A stretch of 64,000 nucleotides of DNA, from NCBI GenBank assembly GCA_003388505.1, contig QQVO01000036.1, positions 62,001 through 126,000 of the forward strand, in the 5' to 3' direction. This document shows positions 57,801 to 64,000 of the stretch, in pieces. Both the position numbers and the translations under genes were made by a program. The stretch's first letter is position 1; the number at the start of each line of letters is the position of its first letter. Below the pieces are notes generated by a model, which worked only from the letters and a program-made list of their open reading frames with translations, was not told the DNA's origin and made no database searches. The stretch comes from Planctomycetota bacterium. GTDB taxonomy: Bacteria; Planctomycetota; Planctomycetia; Planctomycetales; Planctomycetaceae.

Positions 57801-59010
57801 CCGCCACGGCCTGCGCATGCTGCCCCCGTTGAATCAACCCTACCACGTTGGACTTCATCGATTCGCACTTTGCGATGTTCTCCGCCTCCTTTGACTGTCG
57901 TACGCGATCTCCAGTTGAGTTGTTCTTGAGCCATGATTGAAGAAAATCCACCACCTCTTTCATCGACTGAGGCCGCCGCTCCGGCTCCTTTTCAAGCATT
58001 CGCAAACAGAAATCGGCCAACTCCGGATCGACGTCGGGACGAAGTTTCTTAAGCGGTCGCGGCCGCTTCTGAAGCGCTTGATTCAGGACGACCAGCGTCG
58101 ACCCCTGAAATGGAATGCGCCCCGTCAGAAGTTCGTAGAACACGACCCCCAGTGCATAGACGTCGCTGTGCGGACCGATCCGGTCGAGTTCGGATCGGAT
58201 TTGTTCGGGGGCCATATAAGCCGGAGTTCCCAGAAGGGCCCCCTCATGCGTCAACTTCGATTCCTGCCGGTCTTGAATCCGCGCCAGTCCGAAGTCCGTC
58301 ACGCACGGCGTGTCACCGTTCTGCATCAGCACGTTTCCGGATTTGACGTCTCGGTGCAGGATGCCGCGCTCGTGCGCCGCCTGCAGGCCCGATGCAATCC
58401 CCTTCACAATTTCCACGATTCTGCGTTCGTCGTGATAGGCAGCAGTGCCCACGCACTGTGAGAGCGGCGGGCCGTCGATGTACTCCATCGAAATGAACGG
58501 AGTTCCGTTGACGTCGCCCGCGTCATAGATGCGGCAGAGGTTCGGATGTTCCAACCGGGCTGCCGCCTGCGCCTCCCGCGTGAACCGTTTCAGGAACTCC
58601 TCGCCGTCCGTTCCTGTCCCCTTGGGAATCTTGAGCGCGACCCGACGATCAAGCTGCGTGTCTTCCGCCAGATAGACGGTGCCCATGGCGCCCTTTCCCA
58701 GTTGGTGAACGAGCCAATACCGTCCGAATTGCGATTGCGGCGCAAAGTCGGTCCGTTGAGCGCCGCCGGGACGCATTGTCTCGGCCGACCGGAGATCTCC
58801 GGAGTCGACGTCGGCACGGTCCGAGAGCGCATCCAGCAGTCCCTCTCCCTCCGCATACGACCTCAAGCCGTCTGCGAGATCGGGATACGACGCGCAGAAG
58901 GATTCAATGTCGACCGACTCGCCGGCTTCGCGCCGCCGAATGTACTCGGCCAGCACTCCGTGCAGAGTGAACTCCCCCGCGAAACCATGCCGCCCATCTT
59001 CATGACTCAT
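54886..59010 (-). CDS. Ser/Thr protein kinase fused to a WD40 propeller, membrane-spanning
   Basis: A 1374-residue Hanks-type kinase. Kinase residues: glycine loop (LGKGAMGTVYLAEDTQ), K127 (VALKIP), catalytic D221 (HRDVKSGNVLM), D239 (DFGLAR), GTPAYMAPEQ activation end. The N-terminal 90 residues contain YIRRREAGESVDIESFCASY, common in planctomycete kinases. A helical spacer (about 360-560) and one membrane helix (NWLLIGALCFCLVCGTVYLG, about residue 570) follow. The outer part is a WD40-type propeller from about 720 to the end (FSDSSGQATALCVSPDGRWI, GHTGIITGLEFAADGKTLAT, LRIWDLETG). It should carry signals across the membrane. It starts 8 bases after the sigma-factor gene stop. Confidence 0.93.
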   Translation of the reverse strand: MSHEDGRHGFAGEFTLHGVLAEYIRRREAGESVDIESFCASYPDLADGLRSYAEGEGLLDALSDRADVDSGDLRSAETMRPGGAQRTDFAPQSQFGRYWLVHQLGKGAMGTVYLAEDTQLDRRVALKIPKGTGTDGEEFLKRFTREAQAAARLEHPNLCRIYDAGDVNGTPFISMEYIDGPPLSQCVGTAAYHDERRIVEIVKGIASGLQAAHERGILHRDVKSGNVLMQNGDTPCVTDFGLARIQDRQESKLTHEGALLGTPAYMAPEQIRSELDRIGPHSDVYALGVVFYELLTGRIPFQGSTLVVLNQALQKRPRPLKKLRPDVDPELADFCLRMLEKEPERRPQSMKEVVDFLQSWLKNNSTGDRVRQSKEAENIAKCESMKSNVVGLIQRGQHAQAVAAMEKMQKLQGPGTANYVAWARNQLPEVKKLPRRLQAAVPSLLATAKQSIVRKDYGQAAQLLQEIPPDFRSAEVQKTLDNAVELQEESDLLLLSLQECVRTRQLEGIEDNLKRFLQLKPGNKFARELREAIRTYAKVPLKQRRYQFDKSGQLQPRSSGSIWDNWLLIGALCFCLVCGTVYLGVVFYLKHGSRTLAVEVNDAWLEDQKGELSLSVDDDEYTLTGPGMEVTVTLGEHGFSVRNGETIVHNPQTFTIEKGTRPVLHIDASGMRLANRTQNPADHVAEGGAPGSSGANASQPVSATEFEFEEILSYEFTELEGQDLHANGLVLTGKGGETYLSMGKYIYKFDDDETTSPVLLSDRGGAYDMDITSDGRYVLLARAFGRVEVWTTEPWEMKQRLEFSDSSGQATALCVSPDGRWIGAVMMRGRAAVWELETGRLVAEIPIEFGDPWHLQVVFSTDSRKLIVVAAHDGGRSIYEIAAESGEVDVKRCDGIPGGGSIVMGADDRAVIACWEGQPLYAVNSRTWQDAQIIGSGGNRRALAWSPDSALIAAATNTNDGLALFDGTTYRWLKNLSLDGFSVERVSFSWDSRILAVSGVTAVPESEEQIPVVRVWRLSERAAAAHSTTAPAVGSFAKSPLPDGPPGFLQTLDGHTGIITGLEFAADGKTLATVSAVDQSLRIWDLETGTAQHVIDVGIAYGLSIDNRRQRVAVSCAGEARLYELETGDMESRVTWAGNVAYASAFSPDGNRLAVHIDGGGVKIYDVSASTNPRLEFELPGADGEGWAGAMRFLPDGEHLLVSSPSTEYATKLFHLPTRREVRTFRSRSDDGGTVSYTLGLRPDGEAVVLVANESWQLMQFDLFGELQHQTYRVWGGGAVVFAPDGRNLVSLNAGEGQTILQVRSADTGSVTWEAKLPARVPSLLGGGCLDITPDGRFAASGRKVDESQNSVATNEDVPNPILLWRLPEEVWLR

Positions 59011-59018
59011 GGATGACC

Positions 59019-59630
59019 TCAAGCATCGGTAATTCCGTGTTGTTTCAGGATCGCTTTGAGTTCCTTCATTCCGCTGATCAGCATTCTTGCGACAGCGCTT
59101 TCTGATCTTCCGAGTTGCCGGGCGATCTCCGCCATCGTGAGGCCGTCCAGGTGTTTCATCCGCATGACAACCCGCCATTCGTCAGTCAATTGATCGATCG
59201 CTTCCCGCACGATGCGGTGGTGCTCACGACGCATCACTCGACGGCTGGGAGAAGTTTGCCGCCCGGGAGCCTGGCGGATTTCGTGGCTCGCGTCTTCCTC
59301 TCGATCGATGCTTCGCTTGGCAGTGAATTTCTCGCGTTGCAGCAATTCCTGAATGTCGTGCTCCAGAATCCGGCGAACCCACTGCACGAACTCAGCGCCC
59401 GACCGGCCTCGGAATTGAGGTATGTCCTCCAAAACCTGAATCAGCACCTTCTGCACCAGGTCGGAACCATCCGCGCGGACGCGGAGCTTCGGCCCCAGTT
59501 CCTGATCAATGATCGGTCGCAGTGAATCTCTGAGTTGCTGCAGCAACGCGCTACGGGCCGCTTCATCTCCCTCACGTGTATGCTGCAGCGGTCGATCGAA
59601 TTTCTCAAAACCGCTCTCATTGTTCGCCAT
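59019..59630 (-). CDS. ECF-like RNA polymerase sigma factor (kinase-linked)
   Basis: A 203-residue sigma factor from ATG 59630 with gggagtggag just upstream. Region 2-like part: ALLQQLRDSLRPIIDQELGP, DGSDLVQKVLIQVLEDIPQF, SGAEFVQWVRRILEHDIQEL. Region 4: AIDQLTDEWRVVMRMKHLDG, LTMAEIARQLGRSESAVARM. Planctomycetes have ECF groups encoded beside Ser/Thr kinases and thought to be controlled by them; here the kinase gene follows by 8 bases, so the pair is one operon. No anti-sigma factor gene is adjacent. Confidence 0.93.
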   Translation of the reverse strand: MANNESGFEKFDRPLQHTREGDEAARSALLQQLRDSLRPIIDQELGPKLRVRADGSDLVQKVLIQVLEDIPQFRGRSGAEFVQWVRRILEHDIQELLQREKFTAKRSIDREEDASHEIRQAPGRQTSPSRRVMRREHHRIVREAIDQLTDEWRVVMRMKHLDGLTMAEIARQLGRSESAVARMLISGMKELKAILKQHGITDA

Positions 59631-60644
59631 CTCCACTCCCGGCAATTCCTCAGGCAGAATCTCAGCACGATTCCAGCGGAGAAAGTCTCCGCAAATCGAC
59701 ATTTTTTGCGAATAGACGCAACTCATATTACAATAAAGAGTTGCACATGCCCGTACACATGCGCTGCCGGAGAAGTTTGCCTCGCCACGAGTCGATCGCA
59801 TGCCTCACGGCTGTGATCCGTGAGTTTTCTCCCAGAGATCGTCATAGGTCGGTTGCGCTTCCTCGGCGCACCTGCTCATACGGGTCTCTGAAATCGACGG
59901 ACATGATGTTTGCGCAACACAGAGTCGTGGCGGGTCGATGCAACTTTTTCGGATGGAGCGTTTCTCAGGAAAGCAAGAATACCACAGAATTTCCTGCAAA
60001 TTCGCGGTTCAGCGCACCCGATCATTCCCCCAGCGCAACTCTGCACGATTCACTGAGGAGCCCACCGCACGGACGACTCACACCCCGCATCGGCCGCCAA
60101 ACATGTGCGTCACCCGCTTCGACCCGCCCATCCTGCCCACACCCCGCGCACGAACTCGGCGAATCCCAAACACCGGCTCCCGCACGTCTTGGCACACGTT
60201 TTCCCAAAGAGTTAAAGACTTGCCCGAATCTCCCGGAAAACAACGCACCCAACCCTTTAACAACCCTCTCAAACCCCAAACAAGAACCGCCGCCACGCCC
60301 TCTCATCTTTGCGTCTTCGCGCCTTTGCATGCCGCCCCCGCCGGGTGCCACTGGCGTTCCGCCGGTGCCTTCCCAACTCCTGCCGATTGCTCGAAGCGAA
60401 ACCCTCCGGCGCACCGCCGCCCCCACAGGTAGAAGGCGCAAACAACAACGTTCATGTGGCCCGGACGGGTGGCACGACCCAGAACGGAATGCAATGGAGT
60501 GATGGGCGTGGCTGGATGCCGCGTTGACGCGCATTGGCAACACGTAACTCGCCGCGAAATTACGCGAGGCACCACGCCCAGCTCGAACGCTCCATGAAAA
60601 CCGAAACCGAACAGCGACAACCAGGCAACTGAGGCCACCAGCCC
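59631..60644. other. Intergenic, about 1 kb, no gene seen
   Basis: Between the sigma factor start and the FliF stop. Short minus-strand frames (for example 59805-59999) lack good start signals. A repeat related to the tgccactggc family lies near 60346. The sigma/kinase operon promoter should be at the left end. Confidence 0.4.
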
Positions 60645-62633
60645 TCAAGCCAGATCCAGCGCCAGGCCGCTCAGGATCTCCCGCTGCGCCGTCTCGACGT
60701 CGTGCAGCCGCATCGGCCGCCGGGTGCGCAGTGCCTGCTGCAGTCGCTTTGAATCGTCGCGGGGGAGCGTCTCGCTGAGATGTTCCTGGACGGCGTCCGA
60801 TGCCCCGACCAGCGCGGCCGCCCAGGTGTCGCTGGAGGTCTGCTGAAACAGCCGGCACAGCCGGGCCGGGTCGCAACGCAGGATCTCTTCGATGTCGACC
60901 GGCGCATCATCGGGCACTTCGGAGGAACGCAGCCGGAATCCGGCCAGTCCAATCGCTGGCTCAGCCGCATGGGAGACGTCGGAAATCGGCTGATTCGCCT
61001 GACCGGCCACCGGCGACCGGCTCTCCGCCGCATGCGGAACGGCAGTCGCGCGGCCTTCATTCGCATGATCCGCGATCTCGAAGCGCGTCTCGTGAATTGT
61101 CGTTGCCTCTTCGCTGCTTTCCTTGCCGGACGGCTCCTGCAGCAGCGAGGCGAGGGCCTCCGCCAGGCGGTCGGACGAAGCGCTCGCTGCGCCGCTCGCT
61201 CCGGCGTCCGAGGGTGTCGGCTCCGGTGCGGAGGATGCAGGCTGGGTCTGCTCGCCGTCAGCGGTTTGCTGAGGCAATGCCTCTTCCCCGCCGGCCGGCA
61301 GCGGTTTCGGTGGCGTCACTTCTCTGACCACCAGCCGCCGCGCCAACCAGTACGCCGACCACAGGCAGACTCCCAGAACGAGCGTCGCCATCACCCAGGC
61401 CGACCAGCGGTGCTGCTGCAACACGCCCGAGATCCAAGGCCATGCCGCGACCGGTTCGCTGACCGCAGCCACCGCCGCAGGTTGCGGTGGGTCGCGATAG
61501 GCCGCCACCTCCACGACGGGAGCAGAGGAAGCATCGAGGCGGCCGTCGAGCGCCCGCGTCACGCGCTGCTGCACGTCGCGCACGACCCGCTGTTCAACCT
61601 CCTGGCGTGCAGCGTGCAACTGATCTGCGGCGATCTGCCGCCCTGCGGTCTGTTGCCCCAGCAAGCCGTTGAAGTACGACTGCGGCACCGAGACCTGCAC
61701 GGACACTTCATGCCTCGCCACGGTCGGGGAAGCGACTCCCGGCTCAGACTCATCAAGGGGAGGCAACTCCATCCGGGCGTTCGGCGCAACGGCCGGCAGT
61801 TCCCAATCGTCGGGCGATCCATTGACCTCGGAAGATTCCGTGACAACCACCGCGACGCGAACGCCCGTGATGTGAGCCAGCGCATGTTCGACCCGCCCGC
61901 GACAGGCGGCCGTGAAGCGAGCCGCCGATTCCGAACCGCCGCTCCCGCCGGCCAGCGACTCATCACCGGAGTAGGTCACCATGCTCCGCATGTCCATCAC
62001 GGCCACGTCCGCCGGATCGAGATGGGCCTTACTACCCGCGACGGCCGTGCGGACGGCTTCCACCGTCTCGGGGCTCAGGAGATGTCCTTCAAGCGGCTTC
62101 AGATAGACGGTCGCCCGCACCTTGGGCGGCTTCCGCCAGCCGATGCGGGCTTCTTCGTCCCACACGATCTCGGCCGAGTCGATCCCCGGCAGTTCACCCA
62201 GCAGCTTGCTCAGCAGTTCGGCGCGGGCGATCTCCCCGGCGTCTTTCCGCTGTCGGCTGAGCGCAAACTGGCTGAGCGACGAATTCGCTTCACGCCAGGT
62301 GTCTCCCCAACTGTGCGGCCCGTCGGCTTCGTCGGCCGCGACCGCGTCGTACCGGTCCACGTCGGCTTCCGGCGCCAGCAAGCGGGAGCCGTCCACTTCG
62401 TACTCGGTCAGCCCGGCCGCATCGAGCTGGCTGGAGATTTCATCGATCTCCGAGGGAGGTAGCGATCGCCCACCCAGGGCGGGGACCATCTTCGACGAGG
62501 CCGGCCTGAGCAGCAGCCAGCAGAGCCAGCCACCGATCGCCGCCGCGCACAGGATCACGGTGCACCGTTGTGCAAACGGCATCGAACGATAAACGGCCAG
62601 AAGCTGATCGCTCGTGGCTCCGGAAACCTCCAT
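60645..62633 (-). CDS. fliF: Flagellar M-ring protein FliF with FliG C-terminal-like extension
   Basis: A 662-residue FliF. The order is: first membrane helix (CTVILCAAAIGGWLCWLLL), periplasmic ring-building parts (LPPSEIDEISSQLDAAGLTE, LLGELPGIDSAEIVWDEE, VRATVYLKPLEGHLLSPETV, KAHLDPADVAVMDM), a Pro/Ala-rich linker region, and a second helix (WVMATLVLGVCLWSAYWL). The cytoplasmic tail is about 220 residues, much longer than usual, and ends (about residues 580-662) in DIEEILRCDPARLCRLFQQT, WAAALVGASDAVQEHL, RPMRLHDVETAQREIL. That matches the FliG C-terminal pattern (ALKGA, GPVRLSDVE..Q..IL). Most charged torque residues are not kept. The upstream gene is a sigma-54-activator-like regulator. 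Confidence 0.85.
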   Translation of the reverse strand: MEVSGATSDQLLAVYRSMPFAQRCTVILCAAAIGGWLCWLLLRPASSKMVPALGGRSLPPSEIDEISSQLDAAGLTEYEVDGSRLLAPEADVDRYDAVAADEADGPHSWGDTWREANSSLSQFALSRQRKDAGEIARAELLSKLLGELPGIDSAEIVWDEEARIGWRKPPKVRATVYLKPLEGHLLSPETVEAVRTAVAGSKAHLDPADVAVMDMRSMVTYSGDESLAGGSGGSESAARFTAACRGRVEHALAHITGVRVAVVVTESSEVNGSPDDWELPAVAPNARMELPPLDESEPGVASPTVARHEVSVQVSVPQSYFNGLLGQQTAGRQIAADQLHAARQEVEQRVVRDVQQRVTRALDGRLDASSAPVVEVAAYRDPPQPAAVAAVSEPVAAWPWISGVLQQHRWSAWVMATLVLGVCLWSAYWLARRLVVREVTPPKPLPAGGEEALPQQTADGEQTQPASSAPEPTPSDAGASGAASASSDRLAEALASLLQEPSGKESSEEATTIHETRFEIADHANEGRATAVPHAAESRSPVAGQANQPISDVSHAAEPAIGLAGFRLRSSEVPDDAPVDIEEILRCDPARLCRLFQQTSSDTWAAALVGASDAVQEHLSETLPRDDSKRLQQALRTRRPMRLHDVETAQREILSGLALDLA

Positions 62634-62735
62634 TCGACGTTTCCTCGAGGTTCAAGAGTGAAGCAAGCCAACCAAGCCCGCCGGTCGCGACCGGCGGGAT
62701 CGAGATCATGCGACCGAGTCGGCTGCACCCGCCGC

Positions 62736-64000
62736 TCACGCAGCCCGCGAGACGCGATTCGAGCCCGGCCCGCCGCGCGGCGGATAGCCGTACTCCCGCA
62801 GCTTGCCGGAGAGCGTCCTGAGTCCGATCTTCAGCGCCCGCGCGGTCAGTTCGCGGTTGCCGTTGAACCGGTTGAACGTCGCCTCGATGAGCTTCCGCTC
62901 CATTTCGCGGAGCGACAGGCCGACGTCGTCCGGGCTGATCTCGGACGGCGTTTCGAGCCAGGTCGTCACGATGTCGGAGGTGAGCACCGGATCGGTCGTC
63001 AGCGAACAGCCCCGCGCGATCACGTTCTCGAGTTCCCGCACATTGCCGGGCCAATGATGCGCCTGCAGCCGCTGCACGGCTTCGGCCGCGAGTTGCTTGG
63101 CGGGACGTCCCTCGCGGGCCGCGAAGTCGGCCAGAAAATGTTCGGCCATCGGAGCGATGTCGTCCGGCCGATCGCGAAGCGCGGGCACAGTCACGGTATG
63201 TCCTGTCAGACATTCGTAAAGCTGGTCGTCGAAACTGCCGTCGCGGGCCATGTCGTGCAAGGGGGCGTGCGTGGTGGCGATGATCTGCGGCGGAGACTCG
63301 ATTTGTTTCAGCGCCGCCGCCAGCCGCGCCTGCACCGAAAGCGCCAACGCATCGACGTCGTCGAGCAGCAGAGTCCCTTCGCTCGCGGCAGACAGGCGGC
63401 CGCGGCTTTCGTGACCTTCGCCGAACAGCGCGGCTTCGGCCGCCGACGCGGCCAGCACTTCGCAGCGGACCGCCATCAGCGGGGCGTGCTCGCCCTTGCG
63501 GATCGAGTGAATCGCCCGGGCGATGAACGTCGTCCCGCTGCCCGATTCGCCCTGCACGATCACCGGCCGGTCGTCTTCGGCGATTTCGCGAAGCTGCTCC
63601 CGCACCTTTTCAATGCCGTCGCTGTAGCCGATCAATTCGGGCCAGAGTCGCACGTCGCTTTGCTGCTTGAGTTGCTGATTCTCCGAGACCAGTTGCGAGC
63701 GGCCGACGGCTGCGAACAGGGCGCGGCCGATCCGCTCGGGAGTGTGGGGAGGTTCGAGCACTTCGGCGTTCAGTCCGACGAACTGGCCGCGCGGCGCCGT
63801 GATGGCCGGCAGCACGACAACCTGCGTCGAAAGGCCCGCTGCTTCGATCGCGTTTGCGACCATTTCGACGAATCCGGGCGACTCCGGTTCGTCGAGGATG
63901 CAGGCCGCCGGAGAGATGCCGGCCAACAGGTCGCACAGGCTGTCGGCCGACTCCGCCTGGGTGACATCGAAACCCTGGCGGCCGACCGCTTGCGCGATCT
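62736..64000 (-). CDS. NtrC/FlrC-like regulator with degenerate ATPase, 5' end cut by the window
   Basis: The frame is open from 63998 to a stop at 62736; the true start lies outside. An N-terminal receiver-like part (FDVTQAESADSLCDLLAGIS, ACILDEPESPGF) is followed by an AAA+ domain and a C-terminal Fis-type HTH (IEATFNRFNGNRELTARALK, GLRTLSGKLREYG). The AAA+ domain is altered: Walker A reads GESGSGTTF (lysine replaced by threonine, 63528-63551), Walker B reads LLLDDVDAL, and the GAFTGA loop is absent (LFGEGHESRGRLSAASEGT). The order of other blocks (RPDDIAPMAEHFLADFA, HHWPGNVRELENVI) is normal. It precedes fliF by about 100 bases on the same strand. Confidence 0.85.
   Translation of the reverse strand, partial: IAQAVGRQGFDVTQAESADSLCDLLAGISPAACILDEPESPGFVEMVANAIEAAGLSTQVVVLPAITAPRGQFVGLNAEVLEPPHTPERIGRALFAAVGRSQLVSENQQLKQQSDVRLWPELIGYSDGIEKVREQLREIAEDDRPVIVQGESGSGTTFIARAIHSIRKGEHAPLMAVRCEVLAASAAEAALFGEGHESRGRLSAASEGTLLLDDVDALALSVQARLAAALKQIESPPQIIATTHAPLHDMARDGSFDDQLYECLTGHTVTVPALRDRPDDIAPMAEHFLADFAAREGRPAKQLAAEAVQRLQAHHWPGNVRELENVIARGCSLTTDPVLTSDIVTTWLETPSEISPDDVGLSLREMERKLIEATFNRFNGNRELTARALKIGLRTLSGKLREYGYPPRGGPGSNRVSRAA

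Noticed and set aside
59805-59999. 64-residue minus-strand gene upstream of the sigma factor
   Set aside because: No ribosome-binding site, Cys-rich and without resemblance to any family; sits in the probable promoter region.
60780-62462. 560-codon plus-strand frame opposite fliF
   Set aside because: Arg/Gly/His-rich complement of the fliF gene without any domain.

Overview
The window comes from a planctomycete chromosome (order Planctomycetales by gene style). Evidence: a DUF1559 prepilin-like secreted protein, two TPR/FG-GAP/UnbV (CRTAC1-type) proteins beside an octaheme cytochrome, a DUF3179 protein, an ECF-like sigma factor followed by a Ser/Thr kinase fused to a WD40 propeller, high GC, and short dispersed repeats at gene ends. 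Assignments come from reading motifs by eye; no database search was run.

Layout. 1-1.4 kb: end of a beta-propeller gene and two small lipoproteins. 1.43-12.18 kb: a 10.7-kb integrated element at the 3' end of a CAU-anticodon tRNA, bounded by 68-bp direct repeats. It carries an MmeI-like single-chain restriction-modification enzyme, small hypothetical genes, an iteron-like repeat cluster, an AlpA-like regulator, a winged-helix replication-type protein, a DnaC-like ATPase and a tyrosine integrase. No capsid, tail or conjugation gene is visible, so it resembles a phage-satellite-like island. Its attachment site lies inside the integrase reading frame. The integrated copy ends in tRNA sequence, and the detached natural C-terminal tail sits at the other end of the element, in frame.

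12.5-27.7 kb: a minus-strand set (CRTAC1-like protein, TMTC-like GT-C protein, YfhO-SGNH fusion, family-2 glycosyltransferase) diverges from a plus-strand pair (CRTAC1 paralogue, octaheme cytochrome). 28-36 kb: DUF1559 protein, small lipoprotein, DUF3179 protein, GDP-fucose synthase, tRNA-Thr, a TPR lipoprotein, proB, a SurA-like isomerase. 36.9-46 kb: nadE, a GH5-like hydrolase, a DapA-family enzyme, a DUF3500 protein, an HNH pair, a PQQ-type propeller and small proteins. 46.8-54.5 kb: gyrA, a Gfo/Idh oxidoreductase, a possible permuted papain-fold protein, a porin-like protein, glnS. 54.9-59.6 kb: sigma factor-kinase pair. 60.6-64 kb: FliF with what looks like a FliG C-terminal domain at its end, and a sigma-54-activator-like regulator whose Walker A lysine and GAFTGA loop are missing.

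The most unusual items are the integrase split by its own attachment site (with candidate arm-type sites and a compensatory change in the host tRNA), the FliF-FliG-like fusion beside a degenerate NtrC-type regulator, and short repeats that abut stop codons exactly.
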